DNA of 64,000 nt from Paraktedonobacter sp035294465 (lineage in GTDB: Bacteria > Chloroflexota > Ktedonobacteria > Ktedonobacterales > Ktedonobacteraceae). Under the pieces are notes generated by a model that was given only the letters and a program-made list of their open reading frames with translations, did no database searches and had not been told where the DNA came from. The position numbers were made by a program, and so were the translations under genes. Within the stretch, counting starts at the first letter, position 1. Each line of letters opens with the position of its first letter. Location of the stretch: positions 16,917-80,916 of the forward strand of contig DATGKW010000227.1 of the NCBI GenBank assembly GCA_035294465.1, read 5' to 3'. Below, one piece after another: positions 24,447 to 33,133 of the stretch.

Positions 24447-24956
24447 GTGTGGGAAGGAGGAGTACTCACACTCCCATTTCTTCCCAAACGACGCGCTCTT
24501 TTTCCGCTCCTTCGCTTTATACATTCGTACATACGGACGTATTCCTGTCCTGTTGATAGACGGATGAGGATCGGTCAGCCAGGGAAAGCTTCTCCTCTTG
24601 CTTCTGAGGCGCTGAGCCTGTCTATTTTTAAGGGGGGGCAAGGGAAAGATGGAAAGCGGCCTGAACCTGCAAAGCCCACCGGGCCAGAGCCAGGGAAGCA
24701 AAAGCCTGAAAGGGAGGGCGATAAAGGCAAGCGGAAGGGAAAAAATCCAAGAACGGAGCGCCTGGTTCCCTTTATCGGGCGGAATCGCTATCCTTGCCTG
24801 AATCTGCCAGCAAATCGGCCAGGTTTGCCTGGCTCTGGGCAATGGCCGGATGTGCCGCATCCAGAACCTTTTCGCGGATGGCAAGCGCGCGTCTCAGGAG
24901 CCTTTCAGCGCGTTCCCTGTCTCCCATCGCGCGGAAGAGTTGCCCCAGGTTATTGA
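24447..24956 (+). CDS. possible small ORF 2, unit A (Lys/Pro/Gly-rich tail)
   Basis: Starts at GTG and contains SLSIFKGGQGKDGKRPEPAK followed by PEPGKQKPEREGDKGKRKGK. The part after about 24770 overlaps the TIR gene antisense and is probably read-through. The same place in unit B encodes PVLVYAQGSEGNANPGKNKP followed by another Lys-rich tail. Nucleotide similarity around CAGCCTGTC/GAGCCTGTC supports common origin. In unit A the N-terminal part looks degraded. Confidence 0.25.
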   Translation: MWEGGVLTLPFLPKRRALFPLLRFIHSYIRTYSCPVDRRMRIGQPGKASPLASEALSLSIFKGGQGKDGKRPEPAKPTGPEPGKQKPEREGDKGKRKGKNPRTERLVPFIGRNRYPCLNLPANRPGLPGSGQWPDVPHPEPFRGWQARVSGAFQRVPCLPSRGRVAPGY

Positions 24957-27564
24957 GCACACTGGCTACCGCCGGATGCTCTGGCCCCAGGGCCAGTTCG
25001 TAGATGTTCAGCGCTCGTTGGTATATCTGTTCGGCTGACTGGTACTGTTGTTGCCTGGTTGCCAGTAACGCCCAGTCATTGAGAATAAGAGCGACATCGG
25101 GATGCTCAGAGCCGGATGTTTGTTCACCGATGGTCAAGGCTTGCCGGTAGAGGGCTTCAGCTTTCTGGTAATCACCCTGCGAGGCGGCGATTCCAGCCAG
25201 TTTGTTCATGCTATGAGCTATTTCTGGATGCATCTCTCCGAAGGCGTGTTTACAAATGGTAAACGCCTGCTGATAGAGGCTTTCCGCTTGTTGATAGTCG
25301 CCTCGCTGTTCTGCGAGGGTACCCAGACCATCCAGAGGATATGTCAGATCAGGATGGTTGGCGTCCCGCGCGTGTGTATAGATCGCGAGTGCCCGGCGAT
25401 ACGCGGCTTCTGCCTCAGCAAAGTGCCCCTGTTGCATGCAGGTCAATCCAAGCTCGTTCAAGGTGTCGGCGACATCGGGATGGTCCGGGCCTTTCGCACG
25501 TTCCTCCACTGCGAGAACGCGCAGGAAAAGATGTTCGGCCTGCTGATATCTTCCCAGATCTCCGTGAATCATCGCCAGGTTGTGCAGGCTTTCCACCGTT
25601 TTGGGGTCATCCGGGCCAAGCGTTTGGGTGCGCAGTTCTAGCGCGTGTTGATGCTGCATTTCCGCCTCTTTATAGCGAGCTTGCTGGCGATAGAGGAGTC
25701 CAAGCGAATTCAGCGTCTGAGCCATATCTGACTTGTCAGCACGCTGTTGCCGTTGATAGACGGAGAGAGCCTGCTGCAAATAGGTTTCTGCTTCGACATA
25801 GCACCCACGCTGAAAACAATAGAAGCCCAGGCGTTCTAGTAGTTGGGCTCCCTCCCGCAGTGTGAGCTTGAGGTCGCGCATCAGCGTGGCGCAATGTTGA
25901 GCCTGGGGCATGTACCTCTGACAGACCTGCCAGGTCGTGAAAAGCGCTGCTGGGAAGCTGGCATTGACCAGGCGAATCACCTGCCTTGCAAACTGCTGCT
26001 GTTGCTGTTTTGTTAAATCTTTCTTCACAACAACCTGAAGAATATGGTGCAGATTCAACGTAGTGCTGTCTGCGCGGCGGTGGACAAGCGAGAAGCGTTG
26101 GAGGGTGGTAAGGGCATCATCGAGGGCAAGGGGATCAAGGGCAAGCTTGCGAAGAGGGCCATCCAGTGAGGAGGCGCCGTTGATGATCATCTCGTCGGGA
26201 AACCCATCGGGATGCAGAAATGCCAGGAGGCGGAGCAACTCCAGAGCAAGAGGATCGATCTGAGCGATTTTCTGAAAAGTCAGGGCAAGCGTGGTCGTGA
26301 CCGGATCTGGATGATCGCTCGCCAGGCGCCCCCGCCTGCTCAACAGGGCCGCTTTCTGCTTGTGATAGAGATCCAGGTAGGAGGCAAGCTTACATCTGCT
26401 TTCTTCGATATAAGCGCCAGCCTGATCGAGAGCCAGGGGATAGCCCGCAAATTCCTGCGCAATCTTTCTGGCCTCAAGGATGTCAGCCTCCAGTGCTGTG
26501 TGGTCTGGCTGCTGCTTCTGTCTGGGTTTGGCACGCCGGAGCAATAAGATCGCCCCTTCTTCGATGGTCAGTTGATCGACAGGGACGGGGGTAGCAAACT
26601 GCCCGGTCGCCTGAGATTGTGTTGTTACGAGGACATGACCAGGGCTGTAGAGGGGAATAAACTGATCCAGCACGCGAAAGTCTTCCAGGTCGTCGAGTAC
26701 GACGAGCCAGCGATCGTGGAGTTGAAGCCACTGCTTGATTGCAGCCAGGAGTTGTCGTTCGTTGAGGTCATCGTAGGCCGGGATGCCAAGCTGGTCGGCG
26801 AGCGAGAGCATGCCCGCGCTCAGAAGCTCAGGGGAGCTGGCATTGAGCCAGAAGACGGCCTGGTATTCATGGGAAAAGCGGCAGGCGTATTCTATAGCCA
26901 GCAGTGTTTTGCCCATCCCTCCCATGCCGTGCAGCGCCTGGATGCGTGTCTGCGGGGTCTGCTCAGAGGTGAAGAATTGATGCAGCGCTGCTAGATGTTC
27001 TTCTCTATCGGTAAAAAAGGGATTGCGTCTATGAGGGAGTAGAAAGAGGGGAAACTGCGGAGGTTTTGCCGGTCGCGGTGCGCCGGCCCAGCGACGTGCC
27101 AGTTTCTCGACGACTCGGCGAATGCCTTTCACTACCTCCGTCAGAGCCATATCCAGGTTGCTCCAGTCGCTAATGGGTTTTCCATTGGCAGGCAGAGGTT
27201 GATATTGATCGAGCGGGGAACCGCTAAATTCGACCGGGCGTAGAAGGACAGGGATTACCGGCGCTGCTTGTGCAGCGTATTGTTTCAGTGCGTAGGCCAT
27301 TTCTACCTCGACGCACCGGTCCGAGTCGAAAAAATCGGAGCTGAGAAGCAGCACAAAGATATCAGCCTGACTGAGATAGGATCGAATGCTCTCTCCGATC
27401 TTCTGTCCCGGGTCGATCTCGCTATCGTACCACAGGTTGATAAGGCCCAGCCGTTTCAGAGCGCTCAAGTGTTTGCGCAGTTTCTCGAACAGGTTTCTAT
27501 CCTGGGATACAGGAGATAGTGAGAAAAAGATGTTAATGGTTTCTGAACTCTGTAAGAAAGACAT
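24772..27564 (-). CDS. TIR-NB-ARC-TPR protein (STAND, NLR-like), copy A
   Basis: A 930-residue protein. Residues 8-135 are a TIR domain (INIFFSLSPVSQDRNLFEKL, then NLWYDSEIDPGQ, with the probable catalytic Glu88 in CVEVEMAYAL). Residues 175-480 are an NB-ARC STAND ATPase: P-loop GMGGMGKT at about 213, Walker B WLVVLDDLED at about 289, and GYPLALDQAGAYIEE. Residues 580-905 are kinesin-light-chain-type TPRs of 42 residues (SLGLLYRQQARYKEAEMQHQ). Such proteins sense a ligand through the repeats, oligomerise, and let TIR cleave NAD+. In bacteria many act in antiphage defence. A paralogue lies 0.7 kb upstream. Its trigger is unknown. Confidence 0.93.
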   Translation of the reverse strand: MSFLQSSETINIFFSLSPVSQDRNLFEKLRKHLSALKRLGLINLWYDSEIDPGQKIGESIRSYLSQADIFVLLLSSDFFDSDRCVEVEMAYALKQYAAQAAPVIPVLLRPVEFSGSPLDQYQPLPANGKPISDWSNLDMALTEVVKGIRRVVEKLARRWAGAPRPAKPPQFPLFLLPHRRNPFFTDREEHLAALHQFFTSEQTPQTRIQALHGMGGMGKTLLAIEYACRFSHEYQAVFWLNASSPELLSAGMLSLADQLGIPAYDDLNERQLLAAIKQWLQLHDRWLVVLDDLEDFRVLDQFIPLYSPGHVLVTTQSQATGQFATPVPVDQLTIEEGAILLLRRAKPRQKQQPDHTALEADILEARKIAQEFAGYPLALDQAGAYIEESRCKLASYLDLYHKQKAALLSRRGRLASDHPDPVTTTLALTFQKIAQIDPLALELLRLLAFLHPDGFPDEMIINGASSLDGPLRKLALDPLALDDALTTLQRFSLVHRRADSTTLNLHHILQVVVKKDLTKQQQQQFARQVIRLVNASFPAALFTTWQVCQRYMPQAQHCATLMRDLKLTLREGAQLLERLGFYCFQRGCYVEAETYLQQALSVYQRQQRADKSDMAQTLNSLGLLYRQQARYKEAEMQHQHALELRTQTLGPDDPKTVESLHNLAMIHGDLGRYQQAEHLFLRVLAVEERAKGPDHPDVADTLNELGLTCMQQGHFAEAEAAYRRALAIYTHARDANHPDLTYPLDGLGTLAEQRGDYQQAESLYQQAFTICKHAFGEMHPEIAHSMNKLAGIAASQGDYQKAEALYRQALTIGEQTSGSEHPDVALILNDWALLATRQQQYQSAEQIYQRALNIYELALGPEHPAVASVLNNLGQLFRAMGDRERAERLLRRALAIREKVLDAAHPAIAQSQANLADLLADSGKDSDSAR

Positions 27565-27763
27565 GTCTGCTTATTCTCTTGCCGATTTGAACGAAAATAT
27601 ATTTCAAAAAAGATAGGGACTTTACGGCTTTTATTGTAACATAGATTGACAATGATGGAGAGAATGGGCGTTTGCGTTACCTATTAGGATTACTTTTTTC
27701 TCTGCTGTCCTTGATTTTGTTGCAGGTAGCTTGCTTCTCTGGTATGCTCATTAATAGAGATAT

Positions 27764-27946
27764 ATGAATACAATTTGCATCATTGCTTTGTGCGACAATC
27801 AAACATTCCAGAAACAACTGCTCCTCCCGCTTCTGGAGGGAGGATGGGTGCCGGTTTGCTTCAATCAGGAAGCGAACGGCCTTGTTGTGTCTCAAGTGGA
27901 CTATTGTGCCACTTTGAGCGCAGCGTGTAGTACCCCCCCCAGGTAG
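27764..27946 (+). CDS. possible small ORF 1, unit B (ends in TPPR)
   Basis: A 60-codon ORF (MNTICIIALCDNQTFQ, then NQEANGLVVSQVDYCATLSA, ending CSTPPR). It is the positional counterpart of 24148-24393; QE, CA-x-L and TPPR are shared at matching distances from the stop. The ribosome site is weak. Confidence 0.3.
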   Translation: MNTICIIALCDNQTFQKQLLLPLLEGGWVPVCFNQEANGLVVSQVDYCATLSAACSTPPR

Positions 27947-27953
27947 ATATATC
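27931..27953. repeat. C8 repeat element, copy B
   Basis: Identical over 23 bases to 24378-24400. It lies 285 bp beyond the stop of the second TIR gene, in the gap between the two TIR genes. Confidence 0.85.
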
Positions 27954-27978
27954 CACATGTAACAATTCATCAAGGAAA

Positions 27979-28197
27979 ATGGGAGAAGGGACGGGATGGG
28001 TACGTACCTTTCTGGCCTGTCTCGGATCTTCCACCGCTTTTGCACCAGGACCTGTTCAGCCTGTCCTTGTTTATGCTCAGGGGAGTGAAGGAAACGCGAA
28101 TCCTGGTAAGAACAAGCCCGATAAGAGCAAATCAAAGCCAGATAAGCAGGGGGGGAGAGAGCAGCAGGATCGGAAGAAGCCGAAAACAAAAGGATGA
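27979..28197 (+). CDS. possible small ORF 2, unit B (hydrophobic start, basic tail)
   Basis: A 72-residue ORF with CAAGGAA directly before ATG. Residues 9-34 are mostly hydrophobic and end VLVYAQG, resembling a signal peptide with a VYA cleavage site. Residues 37-72 are almost entirely Lys, Pro, Gly, Asp, Gln and Arg. It ends 41 bp before the end of the convergent TIR gene. It may be a small secreted or membrane-associated peptide. No family is recognised. Confidence 0.35.
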   Translation: MGEGTGWVRTFLACLGSSTAFAPGPVQPVLVYAQGSEGNANPGKNKPDKSKSKPDKQGGREQQDRKKPKTKG

Positions 28198-28238
28198 AAT
28201 CTCCCTCACTTTCCAGGATTCCAGGAAGGCAAGCGCGT

Positions 28239-31238
28239 TTAGTGGTTATCTTGCAATGGTTCTGTCGAGGGCTGCTCTTTCTGTATTTGTGTCGCTTGCC
28301 GGAGTCTGCTTGCCTCTTCGTGCCTATTCAGAGACTCCAGCAGCGCAGCATATTTTTCACGCGTGCGAACGACATCTGGATGCGTAGGGCCAAATGTTTG
28401 GAGGCGCAGGGCGAAAGCCTGCTGGAATAACGTTTCTGCTTCTTGATACGCTTGCCGCCCGACGAGGAGCTCCGCCAGATTGCTGAGGCTCTGAGCTGTA
28501 TCGGGATGGGTAGGGCCGAGGGCCTGTTCGCGAATGGCCAGTGCGCGTCGCAAGAGCGATTCTGCCTGTTCCTCTTTGTGAGCATCTCGGTAGAACACGC
28601 CTAGATTATTGAGCACGTCTGCGACAAAGGGATGATCCGCTCCAAGCGCCTGTTCATAGATGCTCAGGGCGCGTTGATAGAACTGCTCTGCTTGTTGATA
28701 CTTTCCCTGTTTATCCGCCAGGAGGGCCAGATTATTGAGGAAGAGAGCGACGTCGGGATGCTCAGGCCCTAGCACTTGCTCGCCGATGGCCAAGGCACGT
28801 TGGTAAAGCGCTTCTGCTTGCTGATCTTTTCCCTGTATATCATAGACACCTGCCAATTTATTGAGGCTTTGAGCGGTCTCCGGGTGCATATCTCCAAGCG
28901 CCTGTTCGCGAATAACAAGCGCGCGCTGGTAAAATTGCTCTGCCTGCTGATATTCCCCTCGCGCCTCGGCGAGATCTCCCAGCCCGTTCAGAGGATACGC
29001 CAGGTCGGGGTGCCTGGGAGGGAGAATGTGTTCGTAGAGAGTGAGTGCGCGTTGATAGGCGGTTTCGGCCTGGGCGTAGTTTCCCTGGAGAGCATAAATC
29101 AGTCCCAGGTTGTTGAGCGTTTTCGCGATATCGGGATGTTCAGGGTTGGCTGTCTGTTCGTCGAGCGTAAGGACTCGCCGATAGAATTGCTCTGCTTGTT
29201 GATACTTTCCCTGGCTTCCATAGAGAACAGCCAGATTATAAAGGCTCTCGGCGGTATCGGGATGAACCGGCCCAGGTTCCTGCTCTCGCAGTTCTAGCGC
29301 GCGCAAAAGGGTTTTCTCGGCTTCTTGATAGCGGGCCAGCCGGTGGTAGAGCAAACCCAGAGAGTTGAGAGTCTGAGCGATTTCTTGAGAAGTAGCCCGG
29401 CGGTGCTGCTCCTGTAGCTGTAGCGCCTGGGTGAGATAGGTTTCTGCCTCGCTGTAGCACGCTTTTTGATAACAGTACAGGCCCAGGCGCTGCAGCAGTT
29501 GCGTTCCTTCTTTCAGCTTCAGATGAAAGGTGGTAATCAGGGAGGCGCAGTGCAGGGCCTGGGGAAGATAGCGCTCACACTTTTCCTGAGTATGAAAATG
29601 CACTTCGGGGAAAACGCGATTCACCAGGCGTATGACCTGGCCGGCCCACCGGCGCTGTTCTCTCCTGGGAAGGCTATCGATAAGGACAGCCTGGACGATA
29701 CGGTGGATGCGTAGCGTTGTGCTATCGGCCAGATGATGGACCAGGGAGTAGCTGTGCAGATCGGCCAGCGCTTCATTTAAGGTCAGAGGATGAGCTGCAA
29801 GGGTGTGTAACGGTTCGCTCAATTCGCCTGCTCCATCCACAAGCAATTCGTAGGGGATGGTTTCCGGGTGCAAAAAGGACAGGAGATACAGCAGCGGGAG
29901 ATTCGTCACCCGTTGCTGCGTGACCTTTTCAATCGCGAGGGTCAGGGTAACGGTCACGGAGTCTGGATGGTTCTGGCTGCTCACTATCCGTCCCCGGCGG
30001 CTCAACAATGCCGCCCGCTCCTGCTGAAACAGAGAAAGGTAAGTATGCAGGCCGCAGCCTGTTTCTTCGAGATAAGCTCCGGCCTGATCGAGGGCGAGCG
30101 GAAAACCATCCATCGCTTGCACAATGGCTGTGGCTTGCTGAATGGCTTCAGGGGGAGCTTGGTCGAGGGACGCACCGGCCGGAATAATCCTGGCGCGTTG
30201 GAGCAAGAATAACACGCCTGCGTCGGTATCCAGTTGTGTGACAGGAAGCGCCGAAGCCACTTCCCCCGCCGTTTGCGTGCGCGTAGTCAGGAGGATATGG
30301 CCGTTGCTCTGGGCAGGAACGATCAAATCGAGCAGCGTAAGGTCATCGAGCTGGTCCAGCACGAGCAACCAGCCTGTCTGGCTGGAAAGCCAGCGCTTGA
30401 CGGCCGTAAAGAGGTGGTCTTCGTCCGCCCAGGCTTCCGCGGGCAGGGCAAGCTTCTCTGCCAGGGTGCTTACTTCTGTGCTGAGCCTCTCGCGAGTTGA
30501 GGCATTAAGCCAGAGGGTCGTTTGATACAGATGGGAGGTGCGATAGAGATACTCAAGGGCAATCTGTGTTTTTCCTATGCCGCCCAGGCCGTTCAACGCC
30601 AGGATGCGTGGCTGATGTGTCTGAGCGGCGGTGAAGAAGGAGGATAGAGCTGCGAGAATCGTTTCGCGATCCGTAAAAAAAGTACTCTGTCGGTAAGGGC
30701 AATAGTGCAGGGGAAATTCCGGCGTAGCCGGGTGGGTGCGTATTCTCTTTACCTGGCCTCTTAGTTCTTCAACTACTTTGCGAATGCCTTTCGCTACCTC
30801 AGAGAGGGCCGCGTCAAGATTGCGTTTGAGGATGACCGGAATGCCGCCTGCCGGCAGCGGGCTATAGCCGGCTATGGGAAGGGCTTCCCAATCGGTGGGA
30901 GACAGGATGACCGGAATCAAGCGCGCAGCTCCTGCTTTGCTACGTTCGAGCGCCCGCTGCATTTCGAGTTTACAGCAGCGTTCTGAAGCCAGGAATTCCG
31001 CGCTGATGAGCAGAACAATAATATTCGCCGCGCGGAGACTGGACTCGAGGGCGCGGGTGATATTGTTTCCGGGGCTGATGGCGCTATCGTACCACTCGTC
31101 AATGAGATGTTGCTGCCGCAGGGCGCTCAAATGCATTGTAAGCCTGTCGAACAGGCGTCTGTCTTTGGAAGAAGAGATGGCGTAGGAAAAAAAGATCTTG
31201 ATGGTCTGGGAAAGCGATGAAGAAGACATGCTACTCAT
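28239..31238 (-). CDS. TIR-NB-ARC-TPR protein (STAND, NLR-like), copy B
   Basis: A 999-residue paralogue of the gene at 24772. The TIR domain covers residues 12-140 (IKIFFSYAISSSKDRRLFDR, with probable catalytic Glu92 in CCKLEMQRAL). NB-ARC has P-loop LNGLGGIGKT at about 216 and Walker B WLLVLDQLDD at about 298. About nine 42-residue TPRs run from 586 to 979 (NLAVLYGSQGKYQQAEQFYR). ATG 31238 overlaps the TGA of the upstream hydrolase by four bases (ATGA), so the two genes are probably translationally coupled; AAGGA lies just upstream. The hydrophobic core of the defence-type TIR is intact. The role is inferred as for copy A. Confidence 0.93.
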   Translation of the reverse strand: MSSMSSSSLSQTIKIFFSYAISSSKDRRLFDRLTMHLSALRQQHLIDEWYDSAISPGNNITRALESSLRAANIIVLLISAEFLASERCCKLEMQRALERSKAGAARLIPVILSPTDWEALPIAGYSPLPAGGIPVILKRNLDAALSEVAKGIRKVVEELRGQVKRIRTHPATPEFPLHYCPYRQSTFFTDRETILAALSSFFTAAQTHQPRILALNGLGGIGKTQIALEYLYRTSHLYQTTLWLNASTRERLSTEVSTLAEKLALPAEAWADEDHLFTAVKRWLSSQTGWLLVLDQLDDLTLLDLIVPAQSNGHILLTTRTQTAGEVASALPVTQLDTDAGVLFLLQRARIIPAGASLDQAPPEAIQQATAIVQAMDGFPLALDQAGAYLEETGCGLHTYLSLFQQERAALLSRRGRIVSSQNHPDSVTVTLTLAIEKVTQQRVTNLPLLYLLSFLHPETIPYELLVDGAGELSEPLHTLAAHPLTLNEALADLHSYSLVHHLADSTTLRIHRIVQAVLIDSLPRREQRRWAGQVIRLVNRVFPEVHFHTQEKCERYLPQALHCASLITTFHLKLKEGTQLLQRLGLYCYQKACYSEAETYLTQALQLQEQHRRATSQEIAQTLNSLGLLYHRLARYQEAEKTLLRALELREQEPGPVHPDTAESLYNLAVLYGSQGKYQQAEQFYRRVLTLDEQTANPEHPDIAKTLNNLGLIYALQGNYAQAETAYQRALTLYEHILPPRHPDLAYPLNGLGDLAEARGEYQQAEQFYQRALVIREQALGDMHPETAQSLNKLAGVYDIQGKDQQAEALYQRALAIGEQVLGPEHPDVALFLNNLALLADKQGKYQQAEQFYQRALSIYEQALGADHPFVADVLNNLGVFYRDAHKEEQAESLLRRALAIREQALGPTHPDTAQSLSNLAELLVGRQAYQEAETLFQQAFALRLQTFGPTHPDVVRTREKYAALLESLNRHEEASRLRQATQIQKEQPSTEPLQDNH

Positions 31239-32023
31239 ATTCCTTGTGAATCCAGCCACTCCAAAATACATCTGGCTACTGCTTCCCAATCTTTTTCTAG
31301 CATCATATCGTGGGCCATATTGGGAAAGATTTGCGCCTGGGTTGCGTAGGCGCGGGCGGTGGCCGCGACCTCTTTGCGTGTGAAGATAGTATCTTTCTCG
31401 GCTCCCAGCACGAGCATAGGAATTTTGATCTTTCGGGGGCGCGGCAGGTTCAAGGCCAGCATATCCAGGTAGGCGCGAAATGATTCGTTCTGGATATGGG
31501 CGTAATACGTTTTCAATTGTTCCTCTGGCATATTTGCCGAAAAGAAGGCTTCGCGAGTGAGTTGTGGGGTAGCTACAATAGGGTAGAGACCGAGAGTGAG
31601 GTTAGCTTGCAGGAAGCACAGGGGATGCCGCCGTGCAATGCTGAGGGTGAGGCGCAGCACGCCGCCGGGCGGGACCGAGGCAAGCAGGACTCCGGCAGGT
31701 GCCTGGTGGGATTCGAGGTATTTTTGGACGACCAGTCCACCCATTGAGTGGCCGATTACCACCGGCGGGTTTTCCATTTGCCGGGCTACCTCTGCGAGAT
31801 CGGAAACATAGTTGGCGATGCTCATCCAGCGCAGGCGTTCTCGCTCTCCGCTCTTGCCATGCCCGCGCAAGTCTAGAGCGCAAGCGACATAGCCGTGTTG
31901 GGCAAAATAGGGTAGGAAAAACTCTTCCCAGCACCATGCGCCATGCCATGCTCCATGCACGAAGAGCAGCGGGGTTGTATGTGACCTGGTTGCGGGTTCG
32001 CGAACAACGGTTGCCAGGCGCAT
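31235..32023 (-). CDS. alpha/beta-hydrolase
   Basis: A 262-residue alpha/beta-hydrolase with oxyanion segment LLFVHGAWHGAWCW, nucleophile elbow VIGHSMGGLV (Ser), acid LVLGAEKDTIF (Asp) and His in FPNMAHDMML. There is no signal peptide. Its stop overlaps the start of the TIR gene, an arrangement that could make it part of the same response; lipase-like hydrolases do occur as effectors in defence operons. A plain metabolic esterase is equally possible. The substrate is not predictable. Confidence 0.88.
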   Translation of the reverse strand: MRLATVVREPATRSHTTPLLFVHGAWHGAWCWEEFFLPYFAQHGYVACALDLRGHGKSGERERLRWMSIANYVSDLAEVARQMENPPVVIGHSMGGLVVQKYLESHQAPAGVLLASVPPGGVLRLTLSIARRHPLCFLQANLTLGLYPIVATPQLTREAFFSANMPEEQLKTYYAHIQNESFRAYLDMLALNLPRPRKIKIPMLVLGAEKDTIFTRKEVAATARAYATQAQIFPNMAHDMMLEKDWEAVARCILEWLDSQGI

Positions 32024-32142
32024 TGACGGAATATCCTCCTTGATATCTGGTTGCCTGTTATCATGCCTGATTGTTCATTCTTTGTCAATGATATACTGAG
32101 ATAATTTTGTAAATAAAATAGATGTTTAAGAAGGAGAAGATC

Positions 32143-33126
32143 ATGAACAAAGTTCGCTGGGGTGTGCTGAGTACTGCCGATATCGCGCTCACCAAAGTAA
32201 TTCCGGCGATGCAACAGGGCAGGTATACTGAAATTACCGCGATTGCCTCGCGCGAGCCAGGAAGAGCGCGGGCGGCAGCGGCCAGGCTGGGCATTCCCAA
32301 AGCCTATGGCTCGTATGAAGAATTGCTGGCCGATCCTGAAATCGATGCAATTTACAATCCGCTCCCGAATCACCTGCACGTTCCCTGGTCGGTGAAGGCG
32401 CTGGAGGCGGGCAAGCATGTGCTCTGTGAGAAGCCGCTCGCGCCAAGCGTGGCAGAGGCCCGGATCTTACTCGACGCCGCAGCACGCTATCCGCGGCTCA
32501 AGGTGATGGAGGCGTTTATGTACCGGCACCATCCTCAGTGGCAACGGGCCAGACAAATAGTGCGCGAAGGAAAAATCGGCGAACTGCGCACAATTCAGTC
32601 GTTCTTCTCGTATTACCTGGATGATCCTACCAATATTCGCAATATCTCGGACGTTGGCGGCGGTGGTATGCTGGATATTGGCTGCTACACGGTCTCGCTG
32701 GCGCGTTTTCTCTTCGACGCGGAGCCACGTCGCGTCCTGGGTATAGTCGAGTACGATCCCCTCCTCAAAGTTGATCGTCTTACCTCTGCCATTCTGGATT
32801 TCGGTGCCGGCACCTCGACCTTCACTTGTGGAACGCAGCTCGCGCCCTATCAGCGCGTCAATATCTTTGGTACGCGCGGCCGGGTGGAGATCGTGATTCC
32901 CTTTAATGCGCCGGCCAACCAGCCCACGACCATTTTCTATCAGCAGGGAGACAGGATCGAGGAGATCCGGCTGGAGGCGTGCGATCAGTACACCATTCAG
33001 GGTGACCTTTTCTCCCAGGCGGTACACAATGATAGTGAGGTGCCCACGCCCCTCGCGGACGCGCTCGCTAACCTGCAAGTGATCGAGGCCATTTTCCGCA
33101 GCGCGCAGAGTGGGGCGTGGGTCTAG
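32143..33126 (+). CDS. Gfo/Idh/MocA-family oxidoreductase
   Basis: A 327-residue NAD(P)-dependent sugar or cyclitol dehydrogenase. The Rossmann start is RWGVLSTADIALTKVIPA. The family motif is GKHVLCEKPLA, with the catalytic Lys. GGGMLDIGCYTVSLARFL is the C-terminal domain signature. ATG 32143 follows AAGGAGAAG. It is divergent from the hydrolase gene and ends 7 bp before the convergent SDR gene. The substrate is unknown. Confidence 0.92.
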   Translation: MNKVRWGVLSTADIALTKVIPAMQQGRYTEITAIASREPGRARAAAARLGIPKAYGSYEELLADPEIDAIYNPLPNHLHVPWSVKALEAGKHVLCEKPLAPSVAEARILLDAAARYPRLKVMEAFMYRHHPQWQRARQIVREGKIGELRTIQSFFSYYLDDPTNIRNISDVGGGGMLDIGCYTVSLARFLFDAEPRRVLGIVEYDPLLKVDRLTSAILDFGAGTSTFTCGTQLAPYQRVNIFGTRGRVEIVIPFNAPANQPTTIFYQQGDRIEEIRLEACDQYTIQGDLFSQAVHNDSEVPTPLADALANLQVIEAIFRSAQSGAWV

Positions 33127-33133
33127 GCTCCGC

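Noticed and set aside
24402..24884. 160-codon minus-strand ORF after the first TIR gene
   Set aside because: Pro/Leu/Arg-rich complement of the basic-tail region with no ribosome site; it overlaps the TIR gene in another frame.
24772..31238. DNA repeats of about 126 bp inside both TIR genes
   Set aside because: They are the coding periodicity of 42-residue TPRs, not CRISPR or satellite DNA.
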